Positions 28,002 through 37,900 of a DNA stretch of 54,249 bases are shown here, piece by piece. Position 1 is the stretch's first letter; each line of letters begins with the position of its first letter. The position numbers and the translations under genes were made by a program. Origin of the DNA: Planctomycetota bacterium (GTDB taxonomy: Bacteria; Planctomycetota; Planctomycetia; Pirellulales; Pirellulaceae); NCBI GenBank assembly GCA_014381825.1, contig JACNKX010000054.1, forward strand, positions 1-54,249, written 5' to 3'. The notes under the pieces are model-generated. The model searched no databases and had not been told where the DNA came from. It saw only the letters and a program-made list of their open reading frames with translations.

Positions 28002-31000
28002 TGTCGCTTTCCGCGTTGGCGATCAAGTGCCGACCGATCGTCCTGACGATGGTCGGGCTGCTCGTGTTCTGGGGCATCTACTCGTACCTGACCATGCCGC
28101 GCCGCGAAGACCCGGAGTATACGGTCCGCACCTGCGCCATTACGACGGTTTGGCCGGGGGCGCCCGCCGAAAAGGTCGAAGAACTGATCACGAAGCCATT
28201 GGAAGAAGCGGCGGATCGGATCGACGACGTCAAACGCGTATATTCGACGACCAAGACCGGACTGTCGACGATCTTCGTCGACGCGGAAGACAACGTCTCT
28301 CCAGATCGCATCGACAATGTATGGGATAAGGTGCGCGCTTACGTTGCGCGAGTCGAGATGCCAGAGCCGGGCATCGTTCCAAGCGTCAACGATGAGTATG
28401 GTGATACTTCGATCATTTTAATCGCCGTTTACCAAACTCCTTTGCCCGGCGAGACCGAGATTGACTCCGCAAGCGAGTATTCACTTCGCGAGCTGGATGT
28501 GATTTCGGAAGGAATCAAGGACGAACTCCGATTGCTCGATGGTGTGGCCAAGTCGGAGCAGTTTGGCGTGGTCAATGAAGCTATCTATATCGAGACCGAC
28601 ATAGGAACATGGTCGCAGCTACAACTGACGGCTGATCAACTGAAGCAGTTGGCAGAAGCAAGAAATATCGTTTCGCCCGGTGGCAACATCGACACGCCAC
28701 AGGGACGGTTTTCGGTCAAGCCTGGCGGGGAGTTCAATGCGCTGAAGGAGATGAATTCCGTCATCGCCGGACTTGCTGGGCAAGGCCAAGAAAGAGGCGG
28801 TACGCGACCCGTCACGCTCTCCGACTTGGGACTCAACATCGTCCGAGACTACGAAGACCCAAGGCAGCTCATTTGTCGATATGGCGATGCGAACATGTCT
28901 CGCCAGGCTGTCATCGTTGCGTTGACGATGAAGTCGGGCGCGAACATCGTTACGATCTGCGAAGCTGCCAAAGCACGTGTCAACGAAATGGAGCAGTTCG
29001 AACAAGCAATTCCGCCGGACATCGGCTTGTCGTTGGTCTCGGATCAGTCCGAGAACGTCAATGCCAAGATTGGGCAAGTCTTGAGCAACGTCGCTGGTGC
29101 CATCGTCATCGTGGTCGTTGTCGTTTATTTGATCGTCGGTTTCCGTTCTGCCGCAGTAATGGCCGCCAATATTCCGATTGTCGTTCTTGCAGCACTAGCT
29201 CTCGTTACACTCTTCGGCGTGCAGTTGGAGCAAATCTCTCTCGCGTCGATCATCATCGCCCTGGGATTGCTCGTCGACAATGCGGTCCAGGTGTGTGACC
29301 AATCTAGGTCGAATCAGATTGCGGGAATGAACCCGATCGATGCGTCGATTGTAGGCTCGAAACAAGTTGCTACTCCCATGTTGATGGGAACGGCAACCAC
29401 GATCGCAGCGTTTGCGCCGATGTTGTTCGCCTTAGAAGGAAGTACACAAGAGTACATTTACAGTTTGCCCGTAACGCTCTCTGTAACGCTTGGCATCAGT
29501 TGGCTTCTGGCGATGACGTTTTGCACGATTTTGGCGGCCGCATTCATCCGCGCACCGAAGGATCCCACGCGTCCGAGCGCGCCAGTTCCTTGGCTCATCG
29601 AGAAGCTGGAAACTGCCATTAGGAAAGCCCGTCGACGACCAGCAACTGACGAAAGCGATCTGCTTGACTCGATGTTCCGCAGTTCGGTCCGGGCGGCAAT
29701 CGATTTCAAGTTTGTCACCGTAGCGATCGCGATGGCACTCTTTGTCGGTTCTATCACCCTCCCCGTCGCGTCAGAGTTCTTCCCGAAAGACCTGCGAGAT
29801 CAATTTGCAATCAAGATCTGGCTGCCGGATACGTCAACGATCCAGGAAACTAACGCGGCGGCACAACAGGTGGAAGCCATGCTCCGCAGGCTCAGTCCAA
29901 CGACTGACGAAGAAGGTAATACGGTTGAGCAGATTCGTGCCATGCGAACCATCGTTGGCGGCGGTGGTACGCGCTGGTACTTAAGTTGGAACCCTGAACC
30001 TCGCACCGCTGGGTTCGCGGAAATCCTTGTGCGAACATCAGACGCAAGGTTCACACCGCAATTTGCAAAACGAGTCCGAGAAGTAGCTGAGAAGGGAGAC
30101 GCCTCGCTTGGTCTTCCAGCAATTGCGGGGGCGCGTGTAATTCCACAAGAGTTGTTCCTTGGCCCATCGAAGGATCCGGTTGAAATCCGGGTCTCTGGAC
30201 CCGGGTTCGCAGACATGAAGACGCTGCGTAGTTTCGCGGACCGGATCAAGGCGATGGTTCTCGCAACCGAAGGCACTTGGGACGTCTATGACGTTTGGGG
30301 AGTTCCTGGATATCAGCTGCGCGTTGATATTGACGAGGACAAGGCGAATCGCGCTGGTGTTACCAATTCGGATATCGCCAAGACGCTCAATATGTATTAC
30401 TCCGGCCACCACCTCACCACGTTTCGCGAAGGCGACCACACCGTCCCCGTGTATTTGCGTTTGAAGCCGGAACAGCGACAGTCGCTCGAAGGATTGCGAA
30501 CCGCCTTTGTCGAAGGTCAGAACGGAAAAGTACCACTCAATTCGATAGCCACGGTCGTGCCGCGTTGGGAGCCAGCGAAGATCGAGAGACGCGATTTGAA
30601 CCGGGTCATTCAGGTTCGCTCTCAAGTTGAAGAAGGTGTGTCGGGCAACGACATCGTCAAGCAGATCATGAAGTCGGACGAGATGAAGCAACTTGAATCC
30701 GAACTGCCGAGTGGCTATCGCGTCGAAGTCGGAGGAAACCTTGAAGAGTCGGAAAAGAGTTCCAGCCAGCTTGGACTAAGCCTTGGCATTTCCGTGCTTT
30801 CGATCGTCTTGCTCCTCGTTATTCAGTACAACGGTTGGGCCAAGCCGGTCATCATCCTGATGACGCTACCACTGGCCTTGATCGGAGCGTTGCCCGGGCT
30901 TTGGCTGACCGACAACGCCCTGGGCTTTATGCCGCAGCTAGGTATCTTGTCGTTGTTTGGGATTGTGCTGAACACCGGCATCATCTTCATGGAGTTCGCG

Positions 31001-31363
31001 GATATCGTCATCAAGCAAACCGCTGAGCGGGAGAACGGAAGCGGGCCGATTCACGGGCTAACCGTCGACCAGTTCCGCAATTGTCTGGTCAACGCCGGCA
31101 AACAGCGTTTCCTGCCAATCTTTCTGACGACGGCGACAACGATCGGCGGCTTGCTACCGCTTGCTCTTGACGGCGGACCTTTGTGGGAAGGAATGGCGTG
31201 GTGCATGATTTTCGGTTTGATCGTCGCGACGCTACTGACCCTGCTAGTTGTTCCCGCCCTCTACGCAATTATGGTCGAGCATTTCGGCGTCAAAGTGTTT
31301 CGTGAGCCAAAGATGCCCGTGGGTGATCTCGTGGCAACGAACGTAGATGTTGTGACTGCGTAG
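28001..31363 (+). CDS. RND efflux transporter permease
   Basis: A 1120-residue RND pump. TM1 is CRPIVLTMVGLLVFWGIYSY; porter motifs such as WPGAPAEKVEELITKPLEEA follow. TM4 reads IALGLLVDNAVQVCDQS (Asp-Asn in place of the AcrB Asp-Asp) and TM10 FGIVLNTGIIFMEF (Asn in place of Lys940), again unlike AcrB but shared with other RND subgroups. Large periplasmic loops flank residues 60-340 and 590-870. It forms an adaptor-pump pair with the gene that overlaps its start and would need an outer-membrane channel from elsewhere, perhaps the TolC-like protein of the neighbouring efflux operon. Substrate unknown. Confidence 0.93.
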   Translation: MSLSALAIKCRPIVLTMVGLLVFWGIYSYLTMPRREDPEYTVRTCAITTVWPGAPAEKVEELITKPLEEAADRIDDVKRVYSTTKTGLSTIFVDAEDNVSPDRIDNVWDKVRAYVARVEMPEPGIVPSVNDEYGDTSIILIAVYQTPLPGETEIDSASEYSLRELDVISEGIKDELRLLDGVAKSEQFGVVNEAIYIETDIGTWSQLQLTADQLKQLAEARNIVSPGGNIDTPQGRFSVKPGGEFNALKEMNSVIAGLAGQGQERGGTRPVTLSDLGLNIVRDYEDPRQLICRYGDANMSRQAVIVALTMKSGANIVTICEAAKARVNEMEQFEQAIPPDIGLSLVSDQSENVNAKIGQVLSNVAGAIVIVVVVVYLIVGFRSAAVMAANIPIVVLAALALVTLFGVQLEQISLASIIIALGLLVDNAVQVCDQSRSNQIAGMNPIDASIVGSKQVATPMLMGTATTIAAFAPMLFALEGSTQEYIYSLPVTLSVTLGISWLLAMTFCTILAAAFIRAPKDPTRPSAPVPWLIEKLETAIRKARRRPATDESDLLDSMFRSSVRAAIDFKFVTVAIAMALFVGSITLPVASEFFPKDLRDQFAIKIWLPDTSTIQETNAAAQQVEAMLRRLSPTTDEEGNTVEQIRAMRTIVGGGGTRWYLSWNPEPRTAGFAEILVRTSDARFTPQFAKRVREVAEKGDASLGLPAIAGARVIPQELFLGPSKDPVEIRVSGPGFADMKTLRSFADRIKAMVLATEGTWDVYDVWGVPGYQLRVDIDEDKANRAGVTNSDIAKTLNMYYSGHHLTTFREGDHTVPVYLRLKPEQRQSLEGLRTAFVEGQNGKVPLNSIATVVPRWEPAKIERRDLNRVIQVRSQVEEGVSGNDIVKQIMKSDEMKQLESELPSGYRVEVGGNLEESEKSSSQLGLSLGISVLSIVLLLVIQYNGWAKPVIILMTLPLALIGALPGLWLTDNALGFMPQLGILSLFGIVLNTGIIFMEFADIVIKQTAERENGSGPIHGLTVDQFRNCLVNAGKQRFLPIFLTTATTIGGLLPLALDGGPLWEGMAWCMIFGLIVATLLTLLVVPALYAIMVEHFGVKVFREPKMPVGDLVATNVDVVTA

Positions 31364-31384
31364 CATAGGCTCTTGAGGTGTGAC

Positions 31385-31402
31385 CGGACGGATCTGCGTC
31401 CG
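31385..31402. terminator. Hairpin between convergent genes
   Basis: CGGACG and CGTCCG, separated by six bases, form a perfect GC-rich six-pair stem 21 bases after the pump stop and 3 bases before the stop of the opposite-strand gene. There is no T-run. A bidirectional terminator is likely from position rather than from a full consensus. Confidence 0.4.
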
Positions 31403-31405
31403 ATA

Positions 31406-31828
31406 CTATAGCGCTTCAAGAAAGTCACGCTCGCGAACGAACGCGGCTTCACGCAATATCTCGACCATTAGTTCGCGACGGTCAGCGCGAAAGACGTCTA
31501 ACAGTCGCGTCAGGTGCTTCTGACAGCACGTTCCCTTGAGATCAACGGCGATGAGACTTCCGTCGCGGTCATACAGATTCCCGTCAATTTGCCACGACAC
31601 TTCCTCATCCGACGAAGAGACCCAAACAAACGAGCCGTCGGGTTCAAAGAACATTCGTGGAAACGTCCTTAGTATCTCCGCAGCTTCCTCGAAACTTACG
31701 TCCATTCGCATCGCTTGCAGTTCGGGCGGCACAATCATTGCGTCCACTTCGACACCAGCGAACACGCTGGTTGTCGTCGGCAACTCCGTGTTCGGGTTGG
31801 CTCGAATCACTACGTGAAACGGCTGCAT
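31406..31828 (-). CDS. Conserved-looking protein, unknown function
   Basis: A 140-residue soluble protein. After a beta-strand start (MQPFHVVIRANPN) come FEEAAEILRTFPRMFFEPDG and WQIDGNLYDRDG, an alpha/beta layout with no catalytic motif. Two adjacent Cys (GTCCQKH) are the only ones of note. The start at 31828 is used because an upstream start at 31891 would overlap cutA. It follows cutA after 26 bases on the same strand, so the two may be co-transcribed. I do not recognise the family. Confidence 0.65.
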   Translation of the reverse strand: MQPFHVVIRANPNTELPTTTSVFAGVEVDAMIVPPELQAMRMDVSFEEAAEILRTFPRMFFEPDGSFVWVSSSDEEVSWQIDGNLYDRDGSLIAVDLKGTCCQKHLTRLLDVFRADRRELMVEILREAAFVRERDFLEAL

Positions 31829-31854
31829 GCATTTCGTCCGCGAAGAAACATAGA

Positions 31855-32184
31855 TTATTCGTCGGATACCTTTACCGAAGCGAGTACCCACTCGCGATAG
31901 CCGGCACTTGCTGCGTTGATCGACATGGCCATGATTTCAGGTTCGTCGTTGGAGTGTAAGTCGCGAATGGCCCGTTCGACATTGGAGAATAGCGCTTCGC
32001 TGGTTTTGATGGCGCAAACCCACTCTTGGGACGTCTCGATTTGGCCTTTCGAGCGGTAAGTGCTCTCGATGGGACCAGATATCTGGACGCAAGCGGCGAG
32101 CCTTTGAGCGACGAGTGAAGCGGCGATTCGCTCGGCGTCCGCTTGATCAGAAACCGTAGTCGTGACTTGAATGATGCCTGTCAT
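31855..32184 (-). CDS. cutA: Divalent-cation tolerance protein CutA
   Basis: A protein of about 109 residues with the CutA1 fold signature: ITVTT-like strand IIQVTTTVSDQADAERIA, LVAQRLAACVQISGPIESTY, SKGQIETSQEWVCAIKTSEA, and EPEIMAMSINAASAGYREWV. CutA forms trimers and has been linked to copper tolerance and signal proteins, though its exact reaction is unsettled. The usual Trp after STYR is Ser here. Start choice lies between 32184 and 32199, five codons apart; the shorter gives the usual family length. It lies downstream of the hydrolase on the same strand. Confidence 0.92.
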   Translation of the reverse strand: MTGIIQVTTTVSDQADAERIAASLVAQRLAACVQISGPIESTYRSKGQIETSQEWVCAIKTSEALFSNVERAIRDLHSNDEPEIMAMSINAASAGYREWVLASVKVSDE

Positions 32185-32217
32185 GGTTGATCCGTTCATT
32201 GGCCCGGTATCGATTTG

Positions 32218-33393
32218 CTATGAGGAATCACGATTAGCATCCTCAAGTCCATAGAAGCGACGAGCAACTTCTTCTATGTGAAACAATAACCAATCCGACC
32301 GCGTGTAAACAGCATGGCCGGCAAGATGTTGCCCGACGTGACCTTCCGGCAGTCCGTAGTCGACAAGCAGGTTTGTCCCTTCGTCATGCGAGCGCGTTCC
32401 GACTTTCAATCGCTCCAATAGCTTTCGCTTTCGAATTCCAGGCTGTAAGAGGCGACCCAATCGCACGTCGGCTAGGGCAGCCCGCCACGCCCAAGCCGCC
32501 GGCGCGAAGTTTGTTCCTGCAATGCCGAACTGTTGGACATAGTCGCCGAACTTTGCAGTAAAGACGTCTTCTGCTTCGCGGGGGAATTCAGCGACCGTCG
32601 GGTCCTTTCCGGGGACAGGCCGATGGTGAATGAAATGCAAAAGTTTCCCGTAACCGCCGGCGTCCCATCCGTATCGAACGGGGGTTCCGAAGGTGACAAG
32701 ATCGAGACCACTCGATCGAGCGAGAACTGCTTCATCTTCGAGCATTCTCTGGACTCTGGGCCACTCGGGTAGATCGACTCGGTTGAGCCCTGGCCATCGA
32801 TAGTAAGAGCGGCAGGCGTGAAAGAACTTGCGGCGGAGCCTTGCATCTCCTCCGAGCAGATTTGTAATCAGGGCCAGTACGTTTCCGCCATGACTGTGCC
32901 CCCAAACGAGAACTCGGCCACCGCTCGGCGCACTGTCCCGGCTATCGGCGATCAAGTGGATGGCGCCGTCGGCGCGACCAATGTGGTGGTTCTCACTCGA
33001 CCAGTTGAACAGCCGAACGGGCAGAGGGGCATCGTCGTCAATCGAGAGCGCGCTCTCAAACTCTCGAGCGAATGCAACTGTGTAGTTTCCTGCGTCTTTC
33101 GCAATCGCATCGAGCAACTGTTTTTGAAGACGTCTGAGCGGTTCAGCTGCCGCGGATGAAACTCGCGCAACTTCGCTGAACAATCCAAACGCATCGGCAC
33201 CGACGAATGATCCATGAACGAGATAGATCGCCCTCACATCCGCGGCGCGAAGGGCGCGACCGACGGCTTGCATCCGTTCACAATACGCCTCAGTAGATCT
33301 CGCGGGTGGAGGATCGGGAAGGAGCAGATGTACTGCGGAAGTGAGGGGCTTTGACCGGTACTCTTGGTGACGAAAGCGGTTGTTCTGAGGCAT
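32218..33393 (-). CDS. Alpha/beta hydrolase-like protein
   Basis: A protein of about 391 residues. The oxyanion-loop region IYLVHGSFVG appears near residue 53 and the nucleophile elbow WGHSHGGN near 165, matching the GxSxG of alpha/beta hydrolases. HDEGTN and GHVGQHLAG near the C-terminus could supply the catalytic acid and His. The reading frame is open far upstream; 33393 is chosen since residues 30-40 (ARSTEAYCER) look like real coding sequence, which gives a 104-base overlap with the phosphoesterase gene. A start at 33273 would avoid the overlap. Substrate unknown; no signal peptide. Confidence 0.78.
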   Translation of the reverse strand: MPQNNRFRHQEYRSKPLTSAVHLLLPDPPPARSTEAYCERMQAVGRALRAADVRAIYLVHGSFVGADAFGLFSEVARVSSAAAEPLRRLQKQLLDAIAKDAGNYTVAFAREFESALSIDDDAPLPVRLFNWSSENHHIGRADGAIHLIADSRDSAPSGGRVLVWGHSHGGNVLALITNLLGGDARLRRKFFHACRSYYRWPGLNRVDLPEWPRVQRMLEDEAVLARSSGLDLVTFGTPVRYGWDAGGYGKLLHFIHHRPVPGKDPTVAEFPREAEDVFTAKFGDYVQQFGIAGTNFAPAAWAWRAALADVRLGRLLQPGIRKRKLLERLKVGTRSHDEGTNLLVDYGLPEGHVGQHLAGHAVYTRSDWLLFHIEEVARRFYGLEDANRDSS

Positions 33394-34783
33394 GTGGGGT
33401 GCGCCCTGAATCGACACGATGTGTCGCCGAGTCATTAACCGTCGCCAGCATTCCGGTCCAAGTCTCGAACGGGCGTCCACCGCGTTCGTCGCCATGGAAG
33501 AACGATAGGATTGATAACGACTCAGTTGGAATGAACTCGTGTTCGCTCGACGTACAACGTGTTTGATCGAGAACGCGTCTCCAGGTTCCCGAATTGAAGT
33601 ACATCTGGTTGAGAACATAACCGTCGGCATAGCTGGCGTCTAGCGGAATCGCTTCTGCGTGATGCGTGTGGCCATAAACAATGTTACGGGCTCGCCGGTT
33701 ACGGAAATCCTGCTCCGCCAACGCGTGCTGGTAATAAGATCCGCTCTCCGAACCTCGAAGACTGTGAAGCCAACTCGTCACCTTTCCTGCCCAGCCAAGC
33801 GACAGTCGCTTGCTGAACTTCAGTGCTCGTTCGAGGCCATCAACAATATCGAAAGCGCTCCAAGAGTCCTGGTCTTGGACCAGCGACAAGTGTAAGAACT
33901 CGTCCGCGAGCCGATCCCACGTTCGTTTTATTTCTTTGCGAACAGCTGGTCGTACGTTCGAACGCTCAAGCAAACCTTCGATCCACACCGGGGCGAGGAG
34001 GATTGGACGGATGTGGTCCAATTCGCGTAATCCGTTTATGACGCTTTGCGGCAAGTCGTTAGCGAAGTGCTGTTCTATTGCGATTGCGAATCGTGTGATC
34101 AATTCGATCACGATGGCGTCACCCAAGCTGGCATTGTCGCGGTCTTCGCTAAAGTTCAGCGGATCGAAGATGTCGCCATGCCTCGCAAAGACGCGATGCC
34201 GTCTCATCGTAGCTAGCAACTCATCCGACTCGTACGGATCGTGCGGGAACGGTGCATTGTAGATATTCGACAGGCCGAGATGGTGCGTCACCTTCTGTCG
34301 TATGGTGTCGTATCGTGTTCCCGGTAGGTGTAACAGCCAATCGTGATTGCCGACCATGTAGCTGGTACGAACCGCTACTGGCACACCTTCGGTGTCGTAA
34401 GCTGGCAGGCCGCTCTCCATGGCTGGTGGAATGCGGATCGCCCCATCGGTCGAGATCGCGCGGAGCACCTCGCAAGACTCCTGATTACGCGTAAGAATGT
34501 TGTCCACAATCGACGCGACGGCGTCTGAAACGAGAGGCGTATTCGGCTCGCTCCAGGGACGGACATCGTGCGTGGCCCAATGCGCTGTACCCGTCAGGTC
34601 CAACACGTCTCCTAGCAAGACGAGATCCAGTCGTTCGATTGGTCGATAAGTTCCATCTGCCCGCCATGATGCTCGAACGGCTGTCTCGTGCAGACGCTCG
34701 GCGAAAATCTGAAATGCCCCAGAATTCAACGGCGAGCCGGTTGTCTTATCGTTTAGGTGCAGATCGCTAACGATGACGAGCAT
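33290..34783 (-). CDS. Calcineurin-like metallophosphoesterase
   Basis: A 497-residue cytoplasmic phosphoesterase. The metal-binding motifs are in order: VSDLHLND (residues 5-12), VLLGDVLDLTG (56-66), YMVGNHDWLLHL near 145 and VYGHTHHAEAI near 370. These bind two metal ions and hydrolyse phosphomonoesters or diesters. A helical insertion of about 180 residues stands between GNHD and GHTH, much longer than in small family members. The last 50 residues are Ser/Pro/Arg-rich and overlap the start of the hydrolase gene in another frame, so that tail may be a recent extension. The pair with the hydrolase suggests a shared pathway, not identified. Confidence 0.9.
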   Translation of the reverse strand: MLVIVSDLHLNDKTTGSPLNSGAFQIFAERLHETAVRASWRADGTYRPIERLDLVLLGDVLDLTGTAHWATHDVRPWSEPNTPLVSDAVASIVDNILTRNQESCEVLRAISTDGAIRIPPAMESGLPAYDTEGVPVAVRTSYMVGNHDWLLHLPGTRYDTIRQKVTHHLGLSNIYNAPFPHDPYESDELLATMRRHRVFARHGDIFDPLNFSEDRDNASLGDAIVIELITRFAIAIEQHFANDLPQSVINGLRELDHIRPILLAPVWIEGLLERSNVRPAVRKEIKRTWDRLADEFLHLSLVQDQDSWSAFDIVDGLERALKFSKRLSLGWAGKVTSWLHSLRGSESGSYYQHALAEQDFRNRRARNIVYGHTHHAEAIPLDASYADGYVLNQMYFNSGTWRRVLDQTRCTSSEHEFIPTESLSILSFFHGDERGGRPFETWTGMLATVNDSATHRVDSGRTPHASEQPLSSPRVPVKAPHFRSTSAPSRSSTREIY

Positions 34784-34934
34784 TGCAACTTTCCTTGTCG
34801 CGCAAGAGGTTCCGGCAAAACGCTAGAGACCTAGCGTTCTCTTCGTTATCGGCTTCCACGTGTGAGGAACATAAGGATCATTCCGGGAGTGACGAACGAT
34901 CCGACTTGACGTGCTAGCAGGCAGGTCAGCGTGG

Positions 34935-37900
34935 CTATTGAGGAATCGTCCGGAGAGTGTAATGAGCTTCCGCAGGAAAGAACTCGCGATCTTCCGGTGC
35001 GAGGTTCTTGACATGCAACTCATACACATAGCCAGCCCGCAGGTCATCGAACGTCAGGTCGACGCGCAGTCCATCGTCGGAGACTCGCACACCTGAAACC
35101 TGCTCTTGTCGACGATCATGATCGCCTCCACCATAGGCGGGTGTCGACACGCGAGTGTACGACGAGACAGAATAGCTGTCGGTTCGCGAAGCTTTAGCGC
35201 GATCGACTGGAGAGGTGAAGTCCACTACAAAGCCGTTTGCCGTTGCCCGCACTTCTGCGATGCCACAAGGGAGTTGATCGAACTGCGGGCGAAGCCTAAC
35301 AATCTCTCCGATGTTGTTTGCGCCGCCCCAGCCACTGTCGCGAATGCCGCCAACGTAAAGATCGCCCTGTGGCGAGACCGCACACACCAGTGGGCCTAAC
35401 AGTGGAGGGCCGTTGCGCGGTGCATCGTAGCTAAATGGATAAGCTGCACCTTGATAGGTGCCGCCGACTTTGTGAAGACTCATGCGAATGAGCCGGCGCG
35501 TGTCGTACTCGCAGCCGACGAGTTGGCCTTCGAATGGCCCGAAGGCGGGCTCCGCAGTATCCGGCGAGTCAAGAAAGCAAATCCCGTTAACGCTCCTCGT
35601 CCAAGGATGAGGGATGTTGATTGTTGGCGGAGTTAGTGGTGGCTGAAAGTCTGGCTTGCGATCGATCGCGTTGATGAAACCAAAACGCTTACCGGTTACG
35701 ACGTGATTGAGTTCGTTGAACGGATTGTAATTGCCCTGGTTATCGGTCACAAACATTTCGCCGTTGCGATTGCGTGCGATCCCCATTGGGAAGCGGTGAC
35801 CGGCCGTCAATTCGGTAATCGAGAAGAGGCTCGGGTCCGTCGACGTCGGCTCGCGCGGTGAAAGGCGAAGTACCGAGCCTTTGTACTTCGCGGCGGCGGC
35901 GTTTCGTTTGTCTTGCTGGCACGGCAACGCTACGTAGTAGTTACCCTCTTCGTCACGTGGCAGGCCAACGACCCAATCGTGATAGTCAGTCGTATGCCCC
36001 CAACCAGAAGCAATCGTAACCATTCGGTTCGGATGCAAACGGAGCAATCCGTATTTATTCACGACGTCAACGTGATCGTCGTACGCCGCAATGCCGTAGG
36101 GTGCCGCCAATTCGTCCGAGATCGCAGCCGCAGTGTCTTCGATTCCGTCTGCATTCGTATCACGCAGATTCCAGACACGACCTTTCAACGAAGCAACAAC
36201 TAAATCTCCATCCGGTCGCCAATCCAGCGCCGTCGGCATGATCTCGCTACTGATTGGCAGCCGAACGGTCTCGAATCCTGGGACGACGTCGAGCGTTAGC
36301 GGCGGCGGTGCCGGCGCTTCGGGTACGACCGTCGGAAACACATCGATCGGGACGCGCGGTCGATATGAAAGTGTGAAGGTGGCTCGTCCCGCATTGTCCG
36401 CTGGTCGAGTTACGCTGAAGTCATCTTCGATCGTCGCCCCAAGGTACATCTCTATGGAGCCAAATCGTGTCTGGAGCTGTGTTCCGTCAGACTTCGTCTT
36501 GAGCTCGGTGGCTGAGGACAGCAATTGCAATTTCACCGCCATCGAAGCCGGTATGCCAACGACATCAATGCGGCGCGACACGGCACCCGTATCGTAAGAC
36601 TCGACTCTGAAAATCTGTGTCACCGAGACCGTCGTGGGTGACGAGCCGCCAAATCGGAGTCGATATCGAAAGCCAACGCCTCGTTCGTCTGTATGAAACA
36701 CTTCGTCGAACTCAGTAACGAATTGGCCGACAGTGTCCGGCGCCAACTCGCTCATCGCGTCAACAAGGGTGAGCTCACAGTCCGTCAGCGCGGGCTTGAG
36801 CAGCGGAGTGCCAGCGACCGCCCAGAACCAGGACTTGCCTTCTGTTCGCTCGTGGGCAACGTTGCCCACGGACCATCGAGCCAAGGAAGCTGTTTCGAGA
36901 TCGATCAGGAAGCTGGTGCGATTTGGCAGGCCGATCAGGAGCGGCTTTAGATAGATCTTCTGCGCGTCGCGAACAACGTCCGTGATGACGACCGATCGCT
37001 CTTCCCTTTCGGCCAGTCCAGATCGGCGCACCGTGCGAACTGGGTTCGGGAGCGGTGGTTCAAAATCAGGAGTATTCAACACGTCCCAGACCGCAGCGAG
37101 TTGCGTGTCGAGATGATCATCGAGTACGCCACTCACCGCCACTTGAACCGACGGCATTTCCATGCGAGGAATGACCCGCAGGGGGTTACGTACGAATCGT
37201 TCGAACCATTCGCGACGTATTCGTTTCGCTAACAGCGTTAGTTGCGGGCCGCGTGCATTGAGCGGCGCTTTGGTGGGCTTCACCGTTCCAAGTTGATGGC
37301 AACTCGTACAACCAAACCCGTCCGTTGTCACGAGCCGACTGCCGACTGCATGCAGAACGAGCGGGTCGGTTTCCGGCGGAGCCTGCTGGTCGGTGCGAGG
37401 CGGGATACGATCTGATTGCACAAAGTAATCGACGAGCGTTTGGAGTTCTTCTTCCGAGAGGTTGAACTTTGGCATCCGCACGTGAAGGTAATCGCGATGT
37501 ACTGACTTTCGAAGAATCGCATCGCGAATCGATTGGTCGTACAGTTTATCACCCAGGCTAATTAACGGCGGTGGAGTCATCGATGGTAACAGTTCGGCAA
37601 CCTCCGGATGTGCCTCGGCAACTTTTGGCAGCTTCGCCGCGAGACCTGGCAAATCGTTGCGTAAGTGGCACGCCAAGCAATTGTGTTTTGCGAGAAGGTC
37701 GGAAGCACTGACTCGAGGCGCAGCGTCCGGATGCTTTCGTGTTTCCGCAACGAACTGAGCCACGGCGTGACGGTCGTCGCCCGTCAGCTGAAATCCTGGA
37801 TGCATCGCGTTGGGTTGCCGGACGCAGCTGTCATCCCAATTGATCACTTCCGCAAATGCTCTCCGCGGATTGCGTTGTTCGTTCTCGGCACGGTCGTGGC

